DNA of 21,052 bases from Lacustribacter sp964460315 (GTDB taxonomy: Bacteria > Pseudomonadota > Gammaproteobacteria > Burkholderiales > Burkholderiaceae_A): NCBI GenBank assembly GCA_964460315.1, contig CAYWPQ010000025.1, forward strand, positions 1 to 21,052, written 5' to 3'. Below the pieces are notes generated by a model, which did not search any database, was not told the origin of the DNA, and was given only the letters and a program-made list of their open reading frames with translations. Positions within the stretch are counted from its first letter, which is position 1, and the number at the start of each line of letters is the position of its first letter. The position numbers and the translations under genes were made by a program. Shown here in pieces: positions 7,196 to 15,696 of this stretch.

Positions 7196-9262
7196 TTAGA
7201 GTGGTTGCCGTGCGTTGGCAATCATACCGACAAAGTCTGAACCTTCCATGACAGGAATTCCAAGCTCATTCGCCTTTTGAAGCTTACTGCCAGCAGCATC
7301 ACCCGCGATCACCAGGCTGGTCTTGCTCGAGACTGAGCCACTGACCTTCCCCCCGAAGGTCTCCACCCATTGACCGGCCTCCTCACGCGTGAGGTCCTCA
7401 AGCGTTCCCGTCAGAACAACCGTCTTGCCCTCGAATGGCCGAATGTCCGAAGTTGAACCCTTCGGAGCGACGGCGGGGCGATCATCCAGCCGATCAAATG
7501 AAATGACTTCAATCAGCGAATCCACCATGGCGGACTGATTGGGATTCGAAAAATACTGAATGATGGAGTCCGCCACGACGGGGCCAACATCGGGAGCCTG
7601 AATCAGCTGATCGTGATCGGCCTGCCGCAACAACTCCATGGTCTGAAAATGCAAAGCCAAATCCCTTGCGGTTCGTTCACCCACATGACGAATACCCAGA
7701 GCAAAGATGAACCGCGACAGGCTCACGACCCTCGCCCGTTGAATCTGATTCAAAAGATTGTTCGCCGACTTTTCGGCCATTCGATCCAGCGAGGCAAGGT
7801 CTTCTTGGGTCAGGCGGAAAAGGTCTGCCGGGGTCGTCACCAGTTCGCGAGCCACCAGCTGCTCGACAATCTTTTCTCCTAGACCCTCAATATCCATGGC
7901 CCGTCGCTGAGCAAAATGCAAAAAGGCCTGCTCTCGCTGGGCGCGGCAGGCTAGGCCCGCCGGGCACCGGCTCACGCTCTCGCCAGCCTCACGCACCACC
8001 GGCGTGTGACAGACGGGACATCTCATGGGCATCTGGAAACGCGTCGTGGATGCAGGGCGAAGCGCCAGCACAGGACCAAGGACCTCCGGAATCACGTCCC
8101 CCGCTCGGCGAACCCAGACGGTATCGCCAACCCGCACGTCTTTACGAGCAATCTCATCCTCGTTGTGAAGCGTGGCATTGGTGACCGTGACGCCGCCGAC
8201 GAATACGGGTTGAAGTCGTGCCACCGGGGTGAGCGCACCCGTTCGACCCACCTGCACGTCGATCTCGAGAAGCTCGGTACTGGCCTCTTCAGCAGGGAAC
8301 TTATGCGCGACGGCAAACCGCGGGGCACGCGACACAAAACCAGCGCGCTGTTGAAGCGCCAATGACTCCAGTTTGTAGACGATGCCATCAATCTCAAACG
8401 GAAGGCTTGCTCTTTCCAAAAGCGTCTGTTGGTAAAACTGCAATAGGCCCTCAAGCGTCTGACCTGCGATTCGACGATCACTGACCGGCAGGCCGAGGGA
8501 AACCAGATAATTTAGGGTCTCGGTGTGGGTCGTGATCGCGGGCCGTCTTGGGTCTGCGAACTCACCAACCCCGTAGGCAAAAAACGTGAGTGGCCGCTCT
8601 GCGGTGATTGTCGGGTCAAGCTGGCGCAGACTTCCCGCAGCCGCGTTGCGCGGGTTCACAAACACCTTGTCACCACGCTCGGCCTGACGCTGGTTAAGCC
8701 GAAGGAAATCATCCTTCATCATCAGAACCTCACCTCGGACCTCCAACACGGATGGCGCGGTATCGGTCATGAGCCGATGGGGAATGTTCTTGATCACCAG
8801 CGCATTGGCCGTGATGTCCTCTCCCACGGACCCGTCGCCTCGGGTCGCGGCCTGAGCAAGGTGGCCATTCTCATAGCGCAGGCTGATCGCCACCCCGTCG
8901 AACTTGAGCTCGGCGGAGAATCGCAACGAATCATGACCATGCGGCGTTCCGATGGCCTGCCCAAGGCGGGTCACGAATTGCTCGACGTCCTCCGCCTGGA
9001 AAGCATTGTTCAGCGACAACATCGGCTGTCGATGACGAACCTCGGAAAACTCTCGCTTGGGGGCAAAACCCACCTGCTCAGACGGCGATGGCTGAGACGC
9101 GAGTTCTGGATACTCGGCCTCCAGCCTGCGCAGCTCCGCGATGAGGGCGTCGTACTGGGCGTCGGAAATCTCGGGTTCGTCAAGCTGATGATAGGCCCTC
9201 TGATGGCGCGCGATCTCCTCACGAAGCGCCACGACACGAAGCCTTAAGGAGTCACTGATCAT
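7196..9262 (-). CDS. ligA: NAD+-dependent DNA ligase
   Basis: A 688-residue essential ligase that seals nicks in replication and repair using NAD+. Domain Ia: YHQLDEPEISDAQYD at 24-38, the NAD-binding part. Adenylation domain: active-site K120 in ELKFDG. An OB fold follows. The zinc finger has four cysteines, C415, C418, C433 and C439, with the same spacing as in E. coli LigA. Helix-hairpin-helix repeats follow at about 445-590. The C-terminal BRCT domain, from about 610, starts FEGKTVVLTGTLEDLTREEA. Its ATG overlaps the zipA TAA stop (TAATG), suggesting translational coupling. All catalytic and structural motifs look intact. Confidence 0.98.
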   Translation of the reverse strand: MISDSLRLRVVALREEIARHQRAYHQLDEPEISDAQYDALIAELRRLEAEYPELASQPSPSEQVGFAPKREFSEVRHRQPMLSLNNAFQAEDVEQFVTRLGQAIGTPHGHDSLRFSAELKFDGVAISLRYENGHLAQAATRGDGSVGEDITANALVIKNIPHRLMTDTAPSVLEVRGEVLMMKDDFLRLNQRQAERGDKVFVNPRNAAAGSLRQLDPTITAERPLTFFAYGVGEFADPRRPAITTHTETLNYLVSLGLPVSDRRIAGQTLEGLLQFYQQTLLERASLPFEIDGIVYKLESLALQQRAGFVSRAPRFAVAHKFPAEEASTELLEIDVQVGRTGALTPVARLQPVFVGGVTVTNATLHNEDEIARKDVRVGDTVWVRRAGDVIPEVLGPVLALRPASTTRFQMPMRCPVCHTPVVREAGESVSRCPAGLACRAQREQAFLHFAQRRAMDIEGLGEKIVEQLVARELVTTPADLFRLTQEDLASLDRMAEKSANNLLNQIQRARVVSLSRFIFALGIRHVGERTARDLALHFQTMELLRQADHDQLIQAPDVGPVVADSIIQYFSNPNQSAMVDSLIEVISFDRLDDRPAVAPKGSTSDIRPFEGKTVVLTGTLEDLTREEAGQWVETFGGKVSGSVSSKTSLVIAGDAAGSKLQKANELGIPVMEGSDFVGMIANARQPL

Positions 9263-10227
9263 TAGGCAAATAATCTCAGAGCCAACGCCGACCCTGGCGA
9301 AACCGACATCGCCAGCATGGCCTGCTCACGCATCTGAATCTGATCGGCAATCCGATCAAAATCAGCGTCATGAAGAATTCGGCCTGACTCATCCGTAAGT
9401 CGCCCATGGAGAAGCCCCGCAAGACTCACTGCAGTCTCACGCAGTTGCTGAAAAGCGATCGAGGGCTGCGGGGTGCGCGGAAGATCCAAAAGTAAGACCA
9501 GTTGATTGCCGCGATCACCCGGAAAGACCGAAAAAATCTGAGCACCCAAGGGACCCCGCGCATATCGGAGCTCCCCACGGGTTTCCAACCCGAGATTCTG
9601 AGCCGCGGAGTGAATGGCCTGGGGGGACAAGACTTCGTCGGACTCGACACAGACGGAGAGCTGCGCATCCACGGATAGACACTGCTGATCCAACGCTCGA
9701 CCCTGAGCGAGGACATCCGTCATGGACGGCTTCATCAGCCGTCCTCCCAGCGATGAGGCAAGGTCCCCAAGCTGGGACTCCCACTCGGCATATTCCATGG
9801 CATGGATGGGGCCGCTTCGCGTTGCCATTAAGATCCCGACGGCAAGACCCATGACCTCTGGCGCCTCGGGCTCAAGTCTCATGTCTTGAAGATGATCATC
9901 AAGAGCGACGGGCTCATGTTGTGTTGCGAGCCATCCAAAACTCAGAGGCTTGGAACCAACATGCCTCCAGCCTTTGAGCGCTTCGTCAACCCGGGCCACC
10001 GAAACCGGCAGCGCCCAGGAGACCATGGCAATGGCATCGATACCTGGCGTGGGAAGCACAGAGAATCCAAAGCGTTCGGATGCCGCGACCAGCGCCGGCT
10101 CTTGAAAACTGGTCTGAACCTCGCGTTGCTGAGACTTCGCCCTTCGCCAATCCCGAACATTGACCGCCATGACCAACACCACCGCGATCGCGGCAGCTGC
10201 CGAGATCGCCATGCTGAGTTCGGTCAT
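9262..10227 (-). CDS. zipA: Cell division protein ZipA (FtsZ-membrane tether)
   Basis: A 321-residue inner-membrane protein with a single N-terminal transmembrane segment at about 7-23 and a positively charged stretch (VRDWRRAK). The ZipA FtsZ-binding domain occupies most of the rest. Recognisable parts are GIDAIAMVSWALPVSVARV from 62, LKGWRHVGSKPLSFGWL, AVGILMATRSGPIHAMEYAE, LDQQCLSVDAQLSV, the LVLLLDLPRTPQP strand and the family ending GSALALRLFA. The long Pro/Gln linker of E. coli ZipA is lacking, which is usual for betaproteobacterial forms. The ATG overlaps the smc stop as ATGA. Position between smc and ligA supports the call, since sequence conservation of ZipA alone is weak. Confidence 0.9.
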   Translation of the reverse strand: MTELSMAISAAAAIAVVLVMAVNVRDWRRAKSQQREVQTSFQEPALVAASERFGFSVLPTPGIDAIAMVSWALPVSVARVDEALKGWRHVGSKPLSFGWLATQHEPVALDDHLQDMRLEPEAPEVMGLAVGILMATRSGPIHAMEYAEWESQLGDLASSLGGRLMKPSMTDVLAQGRALDQQCLSVDAQLSVCVESDEVLSPQAIHSAAQNLGLETRGELRYARGPLGAQIFSVFPGDRGNQLVLLLDLPRTPQPSIAFQQLRETAVSLAGLLHGRLTDESGRILHDADFDRIADQIQMREQAMLAMSVSPGSALALRLFA

Positions 10228-13200
10228 GCCGCCTCTTGCACCATCGCGTTGGCCGCATCAAGATCCACCGCGACGATTCGCGAAACACCCTGCTCTTGCA
10301 TGGTCACTCCCATCAGGTGCTGCCCCATCTCCATCGCGATCTTGTTGTGCGTAATGAAAATGAACTGGGTCGACGCCGACATATGTCGCACCAGGTTACA
10401 AAAGCGTTCGGTGTTGGGATCGTCGAGCGGTGCATCGACCTCGTCGAGCATACAAAATGGCGCGGGATTGAGCTGGAACAAAGCAAAAACAAGTGCTGTG
10501 GCGGTGAGCGCTTTTTCACCACCCGAGAGCAGATGAATGGAGGTGTTTCTTTTCCCCGGTGGCTGCGCCATCACCTGCACACCGCAATCCAAAATTTCCT
10601 CGCCGGTCATGACCAGCTTCGCCTCACCGCCTCCAAAGAGCTTGGGAAAGAGCTGCGAAAAGTTCAGATTGACCGTGTCAAATGTCTCTTGCAAAAGCGA
10701 ACGCGTTTCACGGTCAATCTTGCGAATAGCGTCCTCGAGCGTTTCCACTGCGGACACCAGATCCGCCGCCTGGGCGTCGAGAAAGGCTTTGCGTTCCCGA
10801 GACTGCTCCACCTCGGCAAGTGCTGCAAGGTTCACCGGACCCATGGCGTCGATTTCTTTCGAGAGACGCTGGACCTCGGAATGCAAGGCTTGAGGCTTAG
10901 GCCACTTCTGGTCAGGGAAGGCTTGAAGAATCTCTTCACCAATCTGCCCAACCTGAAGCTCACGATCCGAGAGCTGCTCATCGATCTGCTCGATCCCGAC
11001 CATCGCCCCAGAAACATCCGCATCCACCTGAGCCACCGATGCTCGCATGGGCTCGAGATTCCGTTCGAGTGTCATGCGTTGCTCCTCACATTGACGAAGC
11101 TTTTGACTGGCCTGATCGGCACGTTCCCGAATCTCTGCAACGGCCGCCTCGGCCGAGAGTCGCTTCTCAAGGAGGGGCTGAAGGTCGCTGGAATCAAGAG
11201 CTTCTTGAATGGCGGCCAATTCAAGTTCGGCGTCCCCAAGGCGTTGTCGGGCCTGAGCCAGACGCAGAGCGGATTCCTGCATCCGTTCCTCAAACACCCG
11301 GGCCTGTTCCTGGGCAATGCGCTGAGCCATCAGGGCCTCTTGCAGGCTGCGCTCCACCTGTTGCAGCTGCCCGCGTGCCCGCTGAACCTCATGGGCTTGC
11401 TCTTCTTGCATCTGACGCTGCCGCTCGGCCTCTTCCGACTGACTTTGAACCCTTGCCTCCGCGTCCTCTTGAGCCTGAAGCAACATTTGATGCTGCTCTT
11501 GAAGCGAGGAAATTTCTTCGCTGAGAGCAACCATGGACGCCTCAAGTGCCTGGTCCTGGCTGTTCAGGCGCTGAATCTTTTCATCGAGCCGAAGCTCAGC
11601 TAGCTCCAGCTCATGGGCTCGGGCCTGAGCCTGGCGGGCCTGATCGCGAATGGCCACCAGCTGCTGACGAGACTCAGCAAGAGCAGACTCCGCGCGCTGA
11701 AGTGCAAGTTGCGTTTCTTCCACAACAAGCTGCTGGGCACGAATCGCGACCTCGAGCTGCTCAATTTTGCTTCGTCGCGCAATCACACCGGCCTGTTGAT
11801 CTTCGGCCGCATAAAAACGCACCGTTCCTTGGCTGGCACGGTGACCTTCGCGAGTGATCCACTGACGGCCGTCTTGCGACGCTTTGGCTGTCGCCTGCTG
11901 AAGCGTGTCGGCATAAAAAACATCGGCAAGCCAGGCGCGGACCACATCGGCAACGGAGCCGGTGCCCTGAATCTTCTGGGCGAGGCTTTCGGGACGGATC
12001 GGCTGTGCATGGGCCGCCACCGCGTCGGCCGCAAATACCGTAAGCCTTGCGGGGGGCGGGTCTTCGGAGAGTCGGGCGACCTCGGACATCTGACCCAGCT
12101 CGACCGCGCCGATTCGATCCGCAAGCGCCGCCTCCACGGCCGTCTGCCAGCCCTCTTCCACCTTCACACGGTCCCAGAGACGCGGACGCTGATCCATCCC
12201 CTGGCGCGATAGCCAGGGTTTGAGCTCGTCTTTGGCGTCCATCTGCTCTTGGAGGCTCTTGAGCGCCTCATATTGAGCGCGATGCTGCGCGAGCTGGCCC
12301 TGGGTATCACGAAGTTCAGCGGCCACCCGTTCGCGTTCAGAGGTGGCTTTTTCAATCGCCTCTTCAGCCTGGGCGAGTCGTTCCGCCGAGCCCGATGCAA
12401 CCGCAAGTGCCTCCGTGCGTTGGCTGGCGATCATCGGTTTCGTGCTGGGGTCAACACGCTCGATCGCGCGTCGCTCTTCATCCTGAAGTCGACGTTTTTC
12501 TTCAGCGCGACGCAGTCGGTCGGCGAGATCCTTTTCACGCTCGGAAAGGGCCCGACGCTCCGCCTGAACCGTCGCGACATCCGCCTGGGCCGCAGAGAGA
12601 GACTCATTGCGTGAGGCAAGCGTCTGCTCTAAAGGCGCAATGGTCGCCTGCAGACGCTCCAGCATTTCCTGTTGCTCGGCAATCTTGAGTTCGGCGACCT
12701 TGGCATCTTCTTCGTCTTGGAGTCGCCTGGCTTCGCCTTCGCTTTGGGCGCTGGTCTCTTGATCAATGATCTGCTGGGACTGTTCTTTACTCATCACCAA
12801 ACGTTCACGGTTGTCACGCAGACGACGCTGTTCACTCTCGATCTGACCAATCGATGTATTGATGTCAAAGAGCTGCTGCTGAGCATCGTGAACCGCATCC
12901 GACGCCTCGTGGAAGACCTGACGAGACGTCTCCATCTCGAGTTCGGTGGCACGCAACTTGGCCGTTTCAGCCTCAATCAGAAGCTCGGTTTCGCGACGCT
13001 TGGCTTTCAGCCGTTCAAGCGACTGCACATATTCCTCACGACGTGTCCACCACAGCCAGCGCTGTCGCTCATCCCGACGACTTGTGAGTTCGGTGTACCG
13101 CGCGGCCACTTCCGCCTGCTGCTCGAGCTTGGCGATCTGGCCTTCCAGTTCAAGGCGAATGTCCTCGATCCGGGCGAGGTTCTCACGAGTGTCCGACAGC

Positions 13201-13748
13201 CTTCCTTCGGTCTCCTTTCGACGCTCGCGGTATTTCGAGACCCCTGCGGCCTCCTCAAGAAACACGCGCAGTTCCTCCGGACGGGACTCGATGACCCGCG
13301 AGATCATTCCCTGACCGATGATGGCGTAGGCTCTTGGCCCGAGGCCGGTTCCCATGAAAAGGTCGTAGACGTCTTTTCGGCGAACCGATTGGTTATTGAT
13401 CCAGTAGGTGGACTGCCCCTCACGGGTAAGGATTCGCTTCACCGAAATTTCAGAATACTGGCCCCAGGGCCCGGTGATTCGACCGTCGGCATTCTCAAAC
13501 ACCAATTCCACGCTGGCACGACCGGATGGTTTGCGGGTTCCCGCACCACTGAAGATGACATCCTGCATCGATTCGCCACGAAGCTCGGATGCCTTCGATT
13601 CACCAAGCACCCAACGGACGGCATCGATCACGTTGGATTTTCCGCAGCCGTTCGGACCAACAATGCCAACCAACGACCCGGGGAAATGCAACGTGGTCGG
13701 GTCAACAAAGGATTTAAAACCAGAGAGTTTGAGGTAAGACAGTCGCAC
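10224..13748 (-). CDS. smc: Chromosome segregation ATPase SMC
   Basis: A 1174-residue chromosome condensation ATPase that works as a dimer with ScpA and ScpB. The N-terminal ATPase half has RLSYLKLSGFKSFVDPTTL and Walker A GPNGCGKS at 31-38. A long coiled coil runs from about 170 to 505, a hinge from about 515 to 650, and a returning coiled coil from about 660 to 1015, very rich in Glu, Gln, Ala and Arg. The C-terminal half has signature LLSGGEKALTATAL (SGGEK at 1075-1079) and Walker B FCMLDEVDAPLDD (D1102, E1103). The start is GTG at 13748; an AAGG element about 8 nt upstream can serve as binding site. scpA and scpB are not in the window. Confidence 0.98.
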   Translation of the reverse strand: MRLSYLKLSGFKSFVDPTTLHFPGSLVGIVGPNGCGKSNVIDAVRWVLGESKASELRGESMQDVIFSGAGTRKPSGRASVELVFENADGRITGPWGQYSEISVKRILTREGQSTYWINNQSVRRKDVYDLFMGTGLGPRAYAIIGQGMISRVIESRPEELRVFLEEAAGVSKYRERRKETEGRLSDTRENLARIEDIRLELEGQIAKLEQQAEVAARYTELTSRRDERQRWLWWTRREEYVQSLERLKAKRRETELLIEAETAKLRATELEMETSRQVFHEASDAVHDAQQQLFDINTSIGQIESEQRRLRDNRERLVMSKEQSQQIIDQETSAQSEGEARRLQDEEDAKVAELKIAEQQEMLERLQATIAPLEQTLASRNESLSAAQADVATVQAERRALSEREKDLADRLRRAEEKRRLQDEERRAIERVDPSTKPMIASQRTEALAVASGSAERLAQAEEAIEKATSERERVAAELRDTQGQLAQHRAQYEALKSLQEQMDAKDELKPWLSRQGMDQRPRLWDRVKVEEGWQTAVEAALADRIGAVELGQMSEVARLSEDPPPARLTVFAADAVAAHAQPIRPESLAQKIQGTGSVADVVRAWLADVFYADTLQQATAKASQDGRQWITREGHRASQGTVRFYAAEDQQAGVIARRSKIEQLEVAIRAQQLVVEETQLALQRAESALAESRQQLVAIRDQARQAQARAHELELAELRLDEKIQRLNSQDQALEASMVALSEEISSLQEQHQMLLQAQEDAEARVQSQSEEAERQRQMQEEQAHEVQRARGQLQQVERSLQEALMAQRIAQEQARVFEERMQESALRLAQARQRLGDAELELAAIQEALDSSDLQPLLEKRLSAEAAVAEIRERADQASQKLRQCEEQRMTLERNLEPMRASVAQVDADVSGAMVGIEQIDEQLSDRELQVGQIGEEILQAFPDQKWPKPQALHSEVQRLSKEIDAMGPVNLAALAEVEQSRERKAFLDAQAADLVSAVETLEDAIRKIDRETRSLLQETFDTVNLNFSQLFPKLFGGGEAKLVMTGEEILDCGVQVMAQPPGKRNTSIHLLSGGEKALTATALVFALFQLNPAPFCMLDEVDAPLDDPNTERFCNLVRHMSASTQFIFITHNKIAMEMGQHLMGVTMQEQGVSRIVAVDLDAANAMVQEAA

Positions 13749-13957
13749 GGGTTAGGCCTTCATGAGCACAGAGTCCAACCAAGAGCCGAAAACGGCCCGG
13801 GGTCAGAGGTTAATTCCGGTAAAAGCTTGATCACGAGCTATAATATCACCCAGGAATTTGACGGGTTTACCCTTAAAAAACAGGCTATCTGTCGCTATCT
13901 TCGCTCAACCAAAGAGAATTAGACCCTTATTTACTCCAGACCAAAATCTCACGAAAA
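13749..13957 (+). promoter_or_regulatory. Divergent smc/queF intergenic promoter region
   Basis: This 209-nt AT-richer gap carries the control signals of two divergent operons. A perfect TATAAT lies at 13839-13844 on the plus strand, and the same bases read TATTAT on the minus strand, so it could serve either direction, but no good -35 is spaced from it. A TTGACG at 13858-13863 is a fair plus-strand -35 without a convincing -10. GGTAAA (13818-13823) and TTTACC (13866-13871) form an inverted repeat flanking the TATAAT. Transcription from the TATAAT would leave a queF leader of about 107 nt. No strong Shine-Dalgarno sequence precedes queF. Promoter assignment is tentative. Confidence 0.35.
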
Positions 13958-14377
13958 ATGACCACCAAACCCTCGAAAAAGATTGAGACTTTCCCGAATC
14001 CAGAACCCAGCCGGGATTACCTCATCCACATGGAAATACCGGAATTTACCTGCCTATGCCCCTTGACCGGTCAGCCCGATTTTGCCCACTTCACGCTGGA
14101 CTACATCTCAGACAAAAAGAATGTGGAGCTCAAAGCGCTGAAACTCTACATGTGGTCTTATCGGAACGAAGGCGCCTTCCACGAGGCGGTCACCAACAAA
14201 ATCCTGAACGACCTGGTGACGGCAACCAAGCCTCGATTCATGAGGTTAACCGCCCGCTGGTATGTTCGCGGCGGCATTTTCACAACGGTCATCGCCGAAC
14301 ACCAGGCCAAGGGCTGGAAACCCAGACCGCGAATCAATATTGGTGAATTCACCGCCCAGGCGTCCACCACACGATGA
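13958..14377 (+). CDS. queF: NADPH-dependent 7-cyano-7-deazaguanine reductase (preQ0 reductase)
   Basis: A 139-residue T-fold enzyme of the short (type I, YkvM-like) class that reduces preQ0 to preQ1 in queuosine synthesis. Visible are the catalytic C34 in EFTCLCPLTGQPDFA, the conserved D41 in PDFA, and the QueF motif ELKALKLYMWSYRN from E57, whose Glu holds the deazaguanine. HEAVTNKILNDL follows, and the C-terminus has VRGGIFTTV. The N-terminus KIETFPNPEPSRDY fits class-I members, supporting the ATG at 13958. No other queuosine gene is in the window. It is the first gene of the plus-strand run, divergent from smc, and 64 nt upstream of dapD with no evident terminator between. Confidence 0.96.
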   Translation: MTTKPSKKIETFPNPEPSRDYLIHMEIPEFTCLCPLTGQPDFAHFTLDYISDKKNVELKALKLYMWSYRNEGAFHEAVTNKILNDLVTATKPRFMRLTARWYVRGGIFTTVIAEHQAKGWKPRPRINIGEFTAQASTTR

Positions 14378-14441
14378 CCGAATCCGCGTAAGCGTTGCCC
14401 TTCGCCACAAACCTTTCAACGACCCCATAGGACCTCATTCC

Positions 14442-15266
14442 GTGACTCAACATCCCCTTGCCTCAATCATCGACGCCGCCTGGGAAGCCCGAACCTCGCT
14501 CTCTCCGGGAAACGCCCCACAAGACATTCGTGACGCAGTCCATGCCGTCATTCACTCACTGGATCGTGGCGAGTTGCGCGTCGCCGAAAAGATCTCTGGC
14601 GACTGGGTCACCCATCAGTGGATCAAGAAGGCCGTCCTGCTCAGCTTTAGGCTTCGAGACAATGCCCCGATGGCTTCGGGCGACCTGCGCTATTTCGACA
14701 AGGTCGACACCAAATTTTCAAAATACTCCGAGCAGGAATTTCGCGATGCCGGGTTTCGGGTGGTTCCGCCGGCCACGGCACGCCATGGGTCATTCATCGG
14801 AAAAAATGTCGTCCTCATGCCTTCTTACGTGAACATTGGTGCGTACGTGGATGACGGCACCATGGTGGACACCTGGGCCACCGTCGGCTCTTGCGCCCAG
14901 ATCGGTAAAAACGTTCACCTCTCGGGTGGTGTTGGAATTGGTGGCGTGCTTGAACCCTTGCAGGCCAACCCCACCATCATTGAAGACAACTGCTTTATTG
15001 GCGCTCGCTCTGAAGTGGTGGAGGGGGTGATTGTTGAAGAGAACGCGGTTCTCTCGATGGGGGTGTTCATCGGTCAGTCCACCAAGATTTTTGATCGCCA
15101 GACAGGAGAGATCACCTACGGGCGCGTCCCATCCGGCGCCGTGGTTGTGCCCGGCAGTCTGCCCTCGGCCGACGGTCGCTACTCGCTTGCCTGCGCGGTG
15201 ATTGTGAAAAGGGTCGATGCCCAAACCCGTGCGAAAACCGGAATCAACGAACTGCTTCGCGACTGA
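14442..15266 (+). CDS. dapD: Tetrahydrodipicolinate N-succinyltransferase
   Basis: A 274-residue trimeric acyltransferase that succinylates tetrahydrodipicolinate from succinyl-CoA, committing flux to diaminopimelate and lysine by the succinylase route. The N-terminal helical part has RVAEKISGDWVTHQW and KKAVLLSFRLRDN. The left-handed beta-helix of hexapeptide repeats spans about 115-215 (GSFIGKNVVLMPSYVNIGAY, DDGTMVDTWATVGSCAQIG, then GGVLEPLQANP). The C-terminus is CAVIVKRVDAQTRAKTGINE. The start is GTG at 14442: it gives exactly the common 274-residue length, and AGGAC lies about 8 nt upstream. The frame is open back to 14262 inside queF, but that stretch has no family similarity. dapE follows two genes downstream; dapC is not adjacent. 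Confidence 0.97.
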   Translation: MTQHPLASIIDAAWEARTSLSPGNAPQDIRDAVHAVIHSLDRGELRVAEKISGDWVTHQWIKKAVLLSFRLRDNAPMASGDLRYFDKVDTKFSKYSEQEFRDAGFRVVPPATARHGSFIGKNVVLMPSYVNIGAYVDDGTMVDTWATVGSCAQIGKNVHLSGGVGIGGVLEPLQANPTIIEDNCFIGARSEVVEGVIVEENAVLSMGVFIGQSTKIFDRQTGEITYGRVPSGAVVVPGSLPSADGRYSLACAVIVKRVDAQTRAKTGINELLRD

Positions 15267-15318
15267 CTTCCGACCCAGTCATACCGAGCCACCAAGACGT
15301 CAAACCCAGATTCCGTCC

Positions 15319-15684
15319 ATGAGCCAAGCCCCCTTAAAACTCTACGGCATCCCGAACTGCGATCAGGTTCGGGCGGCCAAGGCGTGGCTCAAGTCTCAAG
15401 GTCAGGCTATTGAATTCATCGATCTTAAGAAGACCGGCCTTGAAACGTCGACCCTCGACAGATGGCTCACCCACCTCCCCTGGGATGCGGTTCTTAACCG
15501 TCGAGGACTGACCTGGCGACAGCTTGACGCCAGCACCCGGGCGCAGATTGTGGACCAGGCCTCGGCGATGGAACTGATGTTGGCACAACCTTTGATCGTG
15601 AAGCGCCCAATCCTTGAGTTTGGTGAGAAGATTTCGGTCGGGTTTTCTGAACCCCTTTATCGAAACCTCTTCGATCTCTCTTGA
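15319..15684 (+). CDS. yffB: ArsC/Spx-family thiol-reductase-like protein YffB
   Basis: A 121-residue thioredoxin-fold protein of the ArsC/Spx family. Visible are LKLYGIPNCDQVRAAKAWL with the single active-site-type cysteine C14, the family segment WDAVLNRRGLTWRQLD, and the IVKRPILEFG block containing the cis-proline region. There is no CXXC, and it is shorter than arsenate reductase. It matches the E. coli YffB pattern, a gene also lying directly upstream of dapE. Biochemical role is unknown; glutathione-dependent thiol reduction has been suggested for YffB. ATG at 15319 is chosen because the family N-terminus starts there; upstream residues overlap dapD. dapE begins 12 nt after its stop. 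Confidence 0.85.
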   Translation: MSQAPLKLYGIPNCDQVRAAKAWLKSQGQAIEFIDLKKTGLETSTLDRWLTHLPWDAVLNRRGLTWRQLDASTRAQIVDQASAMELMLAQPLIVKRPILEFGEKISVGFSEPLYRNLFDLS

Positions 15685-15696
15685 AAGATCACAGCG

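Noticed and set aside
13858..13890. A preQ1-I riboswitch directly upstream of queF
   Set aside because: Only the A-rich tail resembles the motif. The GGG/CCC stem has a 4-nt loop, too short for the preQ1-I loop, and no pseudoknot partner is clear. Kept only as a low-interest finding about the leader.
10236..13922. Long open frames on the plus strand (455 and 416 codons) opposite smc
   Set aside because: They are antisense shadows of the smc coding sequence, have no recognisable domain, and smc is unmistakable on the other strand.
14262..14441. A 60-codon N-terminal extension of dapD inside queF
   Set aside because: It has no similarity to DapD, overlaps queF in another frame, and the GTG at 14442 gives the usual 274-residue protein.
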